Origin: Paragonimus westermani
Taxonomy: Eukaryota > Platyhelminthes > Trematoda > Plagiorchiida > Troglotrematidae
NCBI GenBank assembly: GCA_008508345.1
Contig: QNGE01000123.1
Location: forward strand, 313,599 to 377,598
Direction: 5' to 3'
DNA: 64,000 nucleotides
The notes beneath the pieces were generated by a model. The model made no database searches. It had not been told where the DNA came from and saw only the letters and a list, made by a program, of their open reading frames with translations. The position numbers were made by a program, and so were the translations under genes. Shown here one piece after another: positions 50,901 through 61,800 of this stretch. How positions within the stretch are numbered: position 1 is the first letter of the stretch; every line of letters starts with the position of its first letter.

Positions 50901-51457
50901 CAGATTTACCACTTTGATTCTTCTCAGGTCATATCCCTTTAAGAGATTGAACTGTATCTAATATCCGTCTTTTGTGGATTTCAGACCTTTATACTTCAAA
51001 TCAGTTGCCTATCTGTTGTAATCTACGCTTACCTAGCGAATTTTGCTGAGTGAAGAACGTCATGTTAAAAACACATATGATTGACCTACTGAGATGAACA
51101 CACATCATGTGGTGATTTTGTCATTTTGAAGCACTACATTTAAAAATTGTTAAATTTTCTTCGTGTGCTAGTGGTTATTTCAACTTCAATCAGCTTAGCG
51201 CTTGTGACAACCATAAAGTGACATGTGACTTCTGATGCTGATGTCAGCAAGCCACCATCTGCTGAAGTGCGCTTGTCGTATGTCTAATTATCTTATCCGC
51301 GTCACGCACTTCTCACTTTGCCTCTTCCACACCACGTCCTTGTTATTTTGGGAAAAGTCATGTTTTTGTCTTATTTTTTATTGCTGTGTGCCGTTCACTT
51401 TTATTGCCATCTAACACTGTTGTAAACCCTCAAAAAAATAAGCTAATTTGTTCACAG
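44954..51457. other. No confirmed gene; minisatellite and isolated frames
   Basis: Open frames at 49656-49886 (plus) and 47771-48034 (minus) have protein-like composition but lack a matching exon chain. A 12-base palindrome ACGAACGTTCGT lies at 47044 and a 10-bp tandem repeat at 47951. Just upstream of 51458, ATG 51360 opens a short hydrophobic peptide (MFLSYFLLLCAV) that could be a signal-peptide exon of the next gene, though its likely donors do not give the needed phase. Confidence 0.4.
47951..47987. repeat. 10-bp minisatellite, about 3.7 units
   Basis: Units TGCAAGTACT, TGCATGTACT, CGCAAGCACT and a partial TGCAAGG follow one another. Each unit carries near-palindromic TGCA and AGTACT words, so the array can also fold on itself. 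It lies within a minus-strand open frame (47771-48034) whose coding status is doubtful. Confidence 0.7.
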
Positions 51458-52937
51458 AATAGTACTACGTCTGATGGAAGTGGACTTCTTTGTCTCGTAG
51501 TAAAGGAAACTGAAAATCTTGGTCCAGAGAATAACGCAACTGTCCCGTTTGAGTGCTCCCAAGACAACCCGGAAGAGGAGTGCAAAAGCAACTTTGTTCC
51601 GCCTAAAAACATGTGTACCAATGGGAAAACTACGGGGTATTTAGATAGTGTATGACAATCTACAAACATCTTTGAATCCGTAGATTGAAAGACGGTTACC
51701 AAAAATAGTAGTTGCGGTCACTAGGTCACCATTGGACATAGCAGAATGAAGGTTGAATAGTGAATAGCGAAAGATACCTCACGGCTGTTCTGGACATTTC
51801 TGCATATTCTGATTAAGTAAAATCGTTTCCTCAAGGAAGTAGTCGGTTTGGGACAGAAAAATGAGATTCCGCAACAAACACAAAAACAGGTTGTGAGGTT
51901 TCTTTAAATTTCAACCGTTCAAAAATTTTATGAGTTCATGAAATAGCTGTTGCATCCCAGCTTAAACTCAGCAAAGGATGCAGTTCAGATGTTACCGAGC
52001 AAATCAGTTGTTCATCCCCTTGTACTTGTTAATGATGTGTTACCGAAGAGGTTTTTTCAAAGAAATCTTGTAATCGGAAATTTGGTGAATCAATATCTGT
52101 TGGAAAACTCATGTAACATGTAAAAACTTCTTTCTATTCCATGTACCTTTGGCCGGGGTTACATTTTCTGACTACACCTGAATCTTTGCATTTTCTGAAA
52201 GTACAAGTGAATATCTTGTTTGATAAAACGAGACATATTTGCATACCAACTATTCTGTTCCATAGATTATCACTGTACTTACGAATTACCAGATGACAGC
52301 AAGACGGTTGGAATTCTTACTAAAGCCAACCACAGTACTTGGCAACCCAGCAATAAACTCTTATGTAAATATCGTGCGGTTTCGGTAAGCGTTTGCTCCA
52401 GAGATAAACATCCCACAAAAATGGTCTCCTTGTTTGTGTCGGTCACTGTGTGGTTCTGCGTGTGTACGATGAACGCATGGACAAGCAAGAGACCTTGTAC
52501 ACAGTCGTTAAGCTTGACGCGTCACCTACAAGTTAGAGATGTGACCGACCCATAGATCGGTGCGTAGACAAATTGGACAGGGATCACCCCAAGCGTTCTC
52601 TCCAACACGCACTATCACCAACACTGTGTGGGAAGAAAACTCTCAGAAAGGTTTAATCTTAAGCCAGACACAAAATGCCGGTCCAACACACGAGCACAAA
52701 TACATACATTAGTCATCCATCGTCTAATCCTGGTCACATTCTAGGCCAATGTGCATCTTATCGCGCAAGAAATGCTTAAAGGGTGAATTTCTCCATGCCG
52801 CACGCGTGCCGTGCACACCGAGTATGTATGTGTTTGTGTGTATGTGTGTCTGCTTACCAGTACGCGGTGTGATTGTCTTGCAGGGATCGTTAAGCTACAC
52901 TGTCGATTCTAAGATAGAGCAGTTCATTCGATTATGA
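51458..52937 (+). CDS. Candidate secreted, glycosylated Cys-containing protein
   Basis: Exon 1 (51458 to about 51647) follows an AATTTGTTCACAG acceptor in phase 0; it has NST and NAT glycosylation sites and an FECSQDNPEEECKSN segment. A GTGTAT donor after 51647 gives phase 1; a nearer GTATTT would not fit. Exon 2 (52266-52384) has acceptor TTCTGTTCCATAG and consensus donor GTAAGC, enters phase 1 and exits phase 0, with YHCTYELPDDSKTVGIL and KLLCKYRAV. Exon 3 (52884-52937) follows GATTGTCTTGCAG in phase 0 and ends SKIEQFIRL-stop. All three phases agree. Cysteines are spaced through exons 1-2 and NHST is a third glycosylation site, consistent with an extracellular domain. Start exon not fixed; family not recognised. 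It converges on the minus-strand gene at 53649. Confidence 0.45.
52803..52850. repeat. TG-rich imperfect microsatellite
   Basis: Imperfect (TG)n/(TATG)n interspersion around GTATGTATGTGTTTGTGTG inside the last intron of the candidate plus-strand gene. It resembles other short TG-rich patches near 8.0, 18.3 and 27.9 kb. Confidence 0.5.
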
Positions 52938-53648
52938 TTCATCATTGCGTTATTTAGTAACCCAAAGTCGCATGTTTGTTCGTGGTTATTGAAAATCCTC
53001 TGTTACGAATCAAAGAAGCTCAATCTAACGTATGCGGCTCAAAAATGGGTTATTAATGGAGGGTAGTGCACACGGAACTAAAGGGGAATGTTACAAGTTT
53101 ACCATACTTGGGATGAACACAGGTGAGGTGGGAAACGGTTTTGGCTGATCGTTTATGCGCGTCTAACACGAGTATACCTGAAATAAGCCAGAGGTCATAG
53201 GTACGCCATAAATTTGCGGCACAGTACGTGGTAATTTTTACGAAGGTGTACGGAGATTCCTGTTGGCGCATCAAAACAAATATCCTCTGTAGATATTGAT
53301 TTTCGGGGTATTATCTACGAGTAAATGCACACTCAAAACTTACGAAATAACGAAATATTATATGAGCAAACAGGAAAAACCGCACCGTATCACAATATTT
53401 AGTTGGTATATACTGGACGCCGCCCTATTCATGAGAAATGTAACAGGGGAACAAATAATGTTGTTTACTGAACCATCGTGCGAAATACGTAGATTTAAGA
53501 CCATTATAGGTTTGGTGCGTGAGAAAAGGTCTTCCGTCATCACTTAAATTGGATGTCACCATTAAATTCAATTCCACTGAGTCCTTGTTACACAACGGAT
53601 GACAATTTGGGGTCAAACCAGGCCATCGTGATGGATCAGGGAACGAGC

Positions 53649-54579
53649 TTAGCGTTGACACAATTCATTTTTCTGAATGATCTGTTTCCCAGCCACGTCA
53701 GATGATAGCCCCTTATTTGCCGGAATATTTTTCTGGTTGTGAAACTCATAAATTTCTTTGTAGAACATCACGAAATCGAGTGCATACGCAATCAAGCTCC
53801 AGGCATGAGCTGGAACTTTGCCCTCTAGCTGAACAAGAAAAGCAAAGAAAATAAGGAGCTGCTCGGCAAAGTTGTGGCTTGAAGATTCCGATTCATTGTT
53901 CTTGTTAGACAACCATTGGAAAATCATGATGCTGAGCTCTACTTAGTAGATCGGCCAACAGAAGCGCATTCCTCTCGCACTTTTAAACTCAGTTGCATTT
54001 TGTCCATTTAAAAGTGTCCCAGAACTTGCGCTTGGAAGAATGGATGCTCAGCATGCATCTTACAAACTTCCGGAAATACTCTGGATATATCCATTTCCAA
54101 CAGCCCTAGAAATAACATAGCTTTAATAAGTTTACACTGGTGGGGATCCACCAAGTTTGTGCGGATGGACATTTTCTTTAATTCCAAAATATCCTTATAC
54201 CAACTGGAAATTGGTTGAATCAACGCCAGAAATGTGAAGAAAACCGTTGGAATGGAAAAATGGTAACTACAATAATTTCGAGATTACTCACCAGCACAAA
54301 GTTTACAATAAAAATATTTAACTTCTTAGAACCATCAAGCATGGAGGTGAATAGTCTATCAACGAACTAGCATAGGGCACTAGATACTTGGTGGATCAGC
54401 GTTGCTAACACTTGTTTCTGAATACATACCACAAGAATTTTAGCATGAAACAACGCAACAGGATTCTGAATGTACATGCTGAGTCGGTAGCGCGACAAGT
54501 GGTTAGGACGTACTAAGTGACTGAGGAACTGGCTGTTCACGTGTTTTATCAACACGGACTTCTGCCCTCCTTTAGTCAA
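53649..54579 (-). CDS. Candidate multi-exon gene (helical protein), 3' exons
   Basis: Four minus-strand exons. A: 54579-54430, exits phase 0 at donor GTATGT, containing FLSHLVRPNHLSRYRLSMYI. B: 54366-54292, acceptor CCCTATGCTAG, phase 0/0, donor GTGAGT, with FVDRLFTSMLDGSKKLNIF. C: 54203-54064, acceptor CAACCAATTTCCAG, donor GTAAGA, exits phase 1, with DPHQCKLIKAMLFLGLLEMD. D: 53941-53649, acceptor GATCTACTAAG, phase 1 entry, ending in TAA, with FAEQLLIFFAFLVQLEGKVP. Introns are 63, 88 and 122 nt. Joins A-B and C-D keep frame; B-C does not (C needs two extra bases, or starts at an AAG 10 bases further in), so a small error, a missed exon or gene decay is possible. The product is leucine-rich and helical, HEAT/ARM-like in flavour, but unidentified. 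Confidence 0.45.
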
Positions 54580-54996
54580 CTATTCCTTCCACTTAAAAGT
54601 CAAACATCACTCGGTTATAATTATGTAATTTTCTCCACAGTTGTACATAAACTGACAAGCACAGGGTGAGGTTGCACCAGAATGGTGCTCCTGTGAACAG
54701 GATATAAATTATTGCTCGTTGGGTTAGACCGATTTAAAGCCGTTCACTTTGAAGTACTGACCACACCATCTAGATATCCTACAGAGTTTTTCTAGCAGAA
54801 TTATCTTCTTGGTGACTTTTCGGTATATATGGTAATCGCAAAATGTTGCCAGCCTCAAATCCTCACGCAGCGTTCAGGCTAGGATAACAGCTGTTTAGGT
54901 ATTGCACCGAGTTACCTATTTTCTGTCTAGATTGACTGAGTATTAGTGTGTCGTCGAAGTAACGCTTGTAATATAACAGGCTTGCTATCTCCGTAC

Positions 54997-55182
54997 TGGT
55001 AAATTATCAGAATGCAAGTCTGTTGGGCTCGGACCAAGTGGAACCTCACTTAACTGACAGTAGAACCGCTCATGAAAACGAAACCTGGCATTCTCAGGGC
55101 AAATCAAGAAAAGCCTTTCCGGCATAACAGTCAGCAGTGGCAACGTAACCTGGTTAATTTTTGACAGGTTTAATGATGTCAT
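54997..55182 (-). CDS. Candidate first coding exon of the 54.6-kb gene
   Basis: An ATG at 55182 starts a frame of exactly 62 codons that ends at a CCA|GTACGG donor in phase 0, which is the phase the next exon (54579) needs. A strong acceptor (CCTGTAGATATCCAG) lies 40 bases upstream, giving a non-coding 5' exon portion with an in-frame TGA before the ATG, so the ATG is a sensible start. The peptide begins MTSLNLSKINQ and contains PERLFLICPENARFRFHER. The intron to the next exon would be 417 nt. Link to the downstream exons is inferred from strand, order and phase only. Confidence 0.38.
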
Positions 55183-58100
55183 CTTTTCGTGAAACGTGGC
55201 GGCTTTGAACGGTCACTGGATATCTACAGGACAAGTTAGTTCATTGACAAGGTTAATTTTGTCTTGGTCAGTGATAAGTTTAAAAGAGTATTTCATGGAT
55301 TGTGCCCAAATGTTTTGTGGTAGGTGAGTTAGAATGGCGACTAATTATTGCGCTAACTCATAATACGAGGTTGTTGTGTTTGCCAAAACCCATCTCATAC
55401 TTCTACGTATTCGACAGGTCATAATGTTGCACTGTTATCAATACACACAGTCTATCATAGTTATACTTCATCTCATTAATGACTGTAGAAACATTGCCAA
55501 ACGTCATCCCATAAGGTCCTTCATTTCATTGAAAGCATATACTTGCCGTATTTCTGGAAAATTCGTTCAATATCGGCAATATATTCTACACATACACATC
55601 GTTTTCTAAAGTGACGACCGAAGAACTCTTTCGTGGTTTGAGTAATACTACATTTTTCACTTGTAATTTGATCGGTGACTAGGATATAATTGACCTTGCT
55701 GGTGAACCAGTCTACGTCGTAGAACTTTACTCACTACTCATATCGACTGAAGCATTTCCAATCAATCTTGTGAAATCAGCCCTGTGTTTTCAGGAGAAGA
55801 ATGTTCACGAACTTGAACCTTTTCCGTTCATAATGACCTATTCTAACCCTTTGACTGATCAACTGTTTCCTCAATTGCTTATGATAAGATACCCTTCAGT
55901 TCCTTAATTCCGATACGCTCAGTGGTGGACATTGTGAATACGCGTTTGTGGACATGCGTTTAAATGATGAGACACATTTTGAATGTGTTTATAGAGTTTG
56001 ATAGAGTTTAATATTTAGTCTTCAAGTTGAAATGATCGAATAAGTTTAAAATCGGTTTATCGATAAATAATAACGGCATCTAGTCATGGAAATATGCAAC
56101 TAGATATGCTTCTGTAACTCATATTGACGCTCGTGCCACATTCTAACAAAACCGCAACATGTAGTGTTTGCATTATGGCAACTGAGTATTCATCAAGGTC
56201 AAGCGTGTGGCAATTAGCATCCTTATTATTGAAAATGTTTTGTTGCTGCTTTGACGAAAAACACTAAAAGCAACCATATTTTGTAAACCGATAAAAAATA
56301 GATTAGTATTCAATCCAACGGTTGCTTTATCTAAATTCAGGCATACATTAGCTAGGTGAGTAACTCTTTCATAACAGAAAGCAGTTTAACAGTTAGGGTA
56401 AGATAGGGAAACGTACGTATAAGTTTCACTCTCCGGCTTCATTGATTCTCTTTGATTTTGAAACATCTCTCAAAGAAACGGTATTATCCACGTAACCGAA
56501 CTCGATCAACTACTAGCTCCTCCAAGGTTTCTACTCATACATTTCATGGACTGTTGAAGGGAGTCACCTCGTTTAAGTTGAATGAGATTCACAGATGAGT
56601 GCCTTTATGTCACTGAATAGAAGATAAAACTTGTCAGTCCAATTTCCCAATAACCTGTAGCATCGCAAACAGTACTGCCTGTACTGGACATGTCATTTAC
56701 ATTGATAATACAACATTTGACCAATCAAATGTATACCTCCGCAAAAACTATTCGGTTGAGCTTGTTCATACCTGACTGCTAGCTACAGAATTTCTCAACA
56801 AATCACTGAGTGCTTTTTAGTGCCACACGATACACACGATCCATCGGTAATTGAACATCGAATAATTGAAGACTGTTAACTGTCTGGATTTTTAAACCAT
56901 AAAAACGTCCATCTCTTGATCTCTTTCATGATATGCATTTGCACTGTGGTCTCAATAGCTGTTGCCGCTTTTCTGAGAGCATTTGGAATCATGTGCACAC
57001 AGGTTGGTAACTAGCTGGTTAACTTCAGCTTTATCTTGCCTTCCGGTTTATAACTCATTTTTGAGCCGCCAAATTGTTTCAATGTGTTTTGGTATTGATA
57101 TGTTCGCCGAGCTACAAACAACACCACCACTATTCCCAACCATCAGACCGTACTTCAGTTTGAATGATATTGAGGTGGTTATTACGTGTTTCAATGTGTA
57201 CAATGTTGATTGGTTTTGTTATTTTAGGAGGTGGTAGAAAATCCCACATTTGCTAATTTCGAACAACAATACCATACCATAATGACCTGATAGCTCCAGA
57301 TGTGAAAACCGTGTGACACATTTTTGCAAAGATAGCTATCAGAAAACATGCATACACTAACATGGCTTAGAATATTTCCTGACTGCATGTAAAATTTATT
57401 GCATTACTTTAAAGAGCGAAATTTTATGAGGAAAAGACAAGTTTCACTTGGTGACAACAAGGCCACGCTTGATATTAAAATTGATGACGATCAGTGTAGT
57501 CTAATCTTATATACCAGTTCACAGTAAGGATATATTGCTTTACTCTTCCTGTAATTTAAATTCACAATGACCTACTAGATTTGGCAAGAAAATATAAGCT
57601 GAAATTTTACCGCTAGCGCCCAGTTGGGTGATAAAACGTGATTAGTGATCCTCTCGTGTGAAGCTACTTTCATAGGGAGCTCCCGTCGTTTTGGTTGCAG
57701 AAAATGACTAATGAACCCACCCCAAACCTTTAACTTGATGGCGCCTGCTTATATACTTGTCACATGATCCGATCAAGACAGACACGTGATAAAAAACTAA
57801 TGCCTGCTGATTTTGGGTCCACGAAACATCTACTGAGTTCTCACCCAAGCTTTCAACATAAACGAGAGGGTTAGTTTTTAGAAATTCACTTTCAAGATTC
57901 AGCGTCAGAACTTTTCAAACTGTACCGTTATCAAATGTACTTCGCAGAACATAAACGGCCTGACTAATTCTGAGCGCTATTCAAAATAATGGGCAATCAG
58001 AGTGTACTTAATCTGCTTTAAACTGCAACTTCTAGATTCTGATTGTGGTAATGGTACTCAACAATGGTTCGCACATGATCTGAGATTTCCTACTGTGATT

Positions 58101-58800
58101 CTGGCGTAGTGGCTTGCGCATTGCTAAGATGTTGCTCAGGTGTCATCATACATACTCCGAATTATCGGAACGGCGCAACTACACCCTTATATTAGCTTTA
58201 ATGTGTCAACAGTTAATTAATTCTAATACCATTGATCATCTAGCCCAGTTACTTTACTTCCACCTGGTTAATCAGTCGAACCTCCAAATAAATGCCAGGA
58301 GCTCAACGTTAGGCAAACTGCAAAAAAAAATTTAGTTTCCCATTCTTGTTCAGCATCCTTACAAAGAAAGATGAAACTCAAAATGTTCACCACGGTAGTC
58401 TTTGTTCAGCGTGTGGAAAACGTGAAAGTTTGTCCTGTGAACAATTTCTATCAACTACGCGGAAGCGTGCTATTGAATTATGAACCATTATATGCCACGT
58501 TTCCTGTTTATCATGAATAAACGGTTTTGTAACATGTTGCTTTGGACAATGTAATGTAGCTTGACTCTGCCGTTGTCGAAAACAACTTTTTTGCCTTGAT
58601 TGATTAGAACTTTTCTGGGTGCCAGAAACACCTTTAACACGCCCAATCGATGTTTTCATATACAACGTGGTGTAAATTTACAGATAAGTACACTGACTGA
58701 TAGGAGCAATTAGGTTCTTATCCGGGCTAGTAGAGACCCTTTGATCTGTCCCGATTTTTATTACAACCCATTGTTCACAAGCCATTGTGGAGGATTTTGT
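55183..58800. other. No convincing gene
   Basis: AT-rich, stop-rich sequence. A plus-strand frame at 58114-58335 is leucine-rich but has no clear splice partners, and one at 56983-57237 likewise. A 10-bp near-duplication ATAGAGTTTG/ATAGAGTTTA is at 55991-56010. Confidence 0.45.
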
Positions 58801-58802
58801 CA

Positions 58803-58850
58803 GTAGATGTGATAATTCGGTAGTGCCTAATGTGAAGCAGTGATTAAATG
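58803..58850 (+). repeat. SINE 5' fragment
   Basis: GATAATTCGGTAGTGCCTAATGTGA matches 9007-9030 (GATAATTCGCTCGTGCCTAATGTGA) at all but about three positions. After a roughly 10-base gap, GCAGTGATTAA matches the A-box region GCAGTGGTTAA. So the flank is part of the repeat family, not unique sequence. No body domain follows. Confidence 0.45.
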
Positions 58851-61800
58851 TCGGCGGTAGAAAGTTTAATCAATATGGTATTCGTTAGCAATAACAAAGC
58901 TAGAGACTAGCATTTCTTCACCATGGGAGTCGGGTAATTACCCTGGCAGAATGATAGAGTCATCATCAAAGCGTTGTGTTCAGCTTTCACTACTAAAACA
59001 CACCCGGTTCTGTCCTTCCTCTTGGTTTCTGTAGCGAACCGACGGTGAGTGATGGAAGACCTGAATACAGAATTCTTTCTTCAATACTATCAAGGTAAGA
59101 AACAAAACATTAAAGATCATCAAAAACTGATATCGTTAGGACAACAAACGTGCTGTTATATTTGGCTCAAATTTTTCCTGACCTAGCCAGTGAAGTGAAC
59201 TCACATGTGAATAGGTTAAGTGCATTCGATTTCCAACCGAAATTTTGTATTTCAAACTAACTTTTCTCAGTCTCAGACCTGATAACTTCCGGCTCACTTG
59301 GACGAATTGCACGTAAACAATCGAATAGTTTTTTTGTTCCCTAGGCGGGAAGCCTAATGCTCAGCTCTGGGTTTTCCTAACGCACTTAACTAATTCGACA
59401 TAATATCGTTACGTAATGTCATTAACGTAGCTCACAAGCAGTTTGGCTCGCAGGTGTATAGATTACTTGACAATCAATAAAAAAGCTCTTACTATCACAT
59501 GCCGTTAACTGGCTTTCTTTACATTATGATGCCACTTAGCATCGGCAAACATTTTGTTGTCAAGACTGTCTTTTTGTGGATATGATCACTCACCACGTAA
59601 TCAAACTCCCTGTCTTGAAGATTACGGCAAAGATGAACAGATTATAACCAAGTGCGTTGACAGCAAAACGTAAATCCATACTTTCCACACAGATCGGTTC
59701 ATGTGGATTTTTCCTTTGTTGCTTGTTTCGATTAAACTGACCACCGATATCAGCCATTGTCCTATTTGAAATCAGCTTTATACATCGAAGGCTGTGTCAA
59801 CGAGTGGGTGACTTTTTATCACCAGAACTGAAATTTTGGAAGGTAAAGGCACACTTATAGGATGGTAAAGAAGTGTTAACGTTCAATGCATCACCATTTT
59901 TGATAGAACAAGGGGGTGGTCAGGGTAAACAAAATCAATGTTTCCAGCATCCCAGAAATCCGGTCTGTACAGACATTTGAAAGACACTCGCGCAACTAAC
60001 CGGGATGAACGGCTAGCATTTCTTCAAAATGTAGACATTTAAGATTCATGCAACGTTCTTCCTATTTCGCGTGAATATTCACATGAAAGTGGCCAAAATT
60101 CTGTCAGACAAATGATGCAGTCGAATTTGCCATGCTCTGAGTTGAAGCTTTCTAGCTCCTTTCAGTCAGAGTAAAGTCTTGTGTCCAAAAAATTTCGTTC
60201 CTGCTCATGTTTTTACCATTTATGCACTTTTCCTGAGGAATTATTGCTAGCGGAGAAATGGTTGATTTGTGACTAAGTTTTCCTAGCACACCTGCATCAA
60301 AATTTCTCCTTCGTGTTACGGACCCATTGAACGTTATTTCCTATGCATTAAATACTAGGGATAAACCTTTATCTTAACCACACGAGCAAAAGCTCTTTTC
60401 TGCAATAATAATCGTTTACTAAGGCTCACTTTTGACGTCCAATACACTTCTGCGCTTCATTTGTTCCTTCGGATGCTCATAATCCTCAGGTCTCTTGATC
60501 TTCTCGGGGGAAGATAATAAATGTCCTGTTATCTCACATGACCAAGATTCTCTTTTGAGTTCAAATCCTAGAAATCATTAGCTTATTGAGCGATATTCTG
60601 GTTACGGGGTAGTAGCGAGGATTTTCGTTCAGTATGAAAATTGTGTGTGTCCTATATATATATATATGTCATAGATTATATAAACTAGAGACAACCTGAT
60701 AAAATCCATTCCCTTCTGATCATGATCCGCATGAACCTATCACCATCCTGGCTTCCGTAACTATAGTGGGCTACGTCTATTCGTCACACACTGGTGCCTC
60801 ATCTGACGGAGGGGCATAAGAGAGCAACAGCGGGTTGGGCAATGAGACCATACCTGGCGCAGGGGCTTGTATAGTTGAGGCAGCTGTACACAGGACTCGG
60901 AATTTATGTTGTGTAATCGTGTTGGGAGACAAATACATAGAGAACGAGGTGTCGGGTAACAGTACTGTGAAGTTTGTACAGCGTGACTATAGCACAACAG
61001 TCTAGAGATGAGACTGTTAACACTTTCTCCCGATATTGTTTCCCTTCTGGCAAAGAACACCAATTGCCTCAAAATTCACGAACGATGAGTATATTTTATC
61101 AACACAACTGAATCCTTGTGATTAACTGACGCTTATGCTTGATTGCAATTAGATCCCAATGCCTATGCGATTTGTTTACCAAACATTTTTTGTTTCGTTT
61201 TTTTATTGAACGTCCGCTTGCAAAGATAAGGCTGTTATCTGTTTTGCTTGGATTTTGTATTTCACTAGTAACATCTCCAATTGCACGTTATCTCACTAGT
61301 TCACCAACCGACACAGCAAACAGAGATGTAAAACTTTAGTCTATATAATGGCTCACTCTTATTGTCTTGTTGGATTTAATCACACCAGTGTCAATTCTTG
61401 ACTTATAGATACTACTCGCTAAGTCTGATGATTCCCTCATTCAAAAGTAACTCTGACACAGAGTAATCTCCGTGGACTGTAAGCTACCTTCTTATTCTAA
61501 TCTTTTCTTAAGTTTAAGAGGATAACACATCAATTGCTGTGAAACCCTCACTAGGCAAACCACTTCTTAAACTCAGGATTATTTTTTACGGTGCTTCTCC
61601 TACTTCGACCAATTGCGTTCATCACAGAACAACCCTAGACAGTGTAAAAAATAGGACCTTTTTTCATCTAATTTAGAACTATGTTTGGTCACCACGTGTC
61701 GACAGACATCCATCTACCCAAAATATATCAGTTTGCCACGATGACACAAAGTAATTTCCTCAGGCTATACCGGACATTATTCCTTATCATACGGTATGAC

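Noticed and set aside
51422..51457. A 36-nt GTAAAC..CAG intron joining the MFLSYFLLLCAV peptide to the next exon
   Set aside because: The size would suit a flatworm intron, but the join is out of frame and meets a stop within 15 codons.
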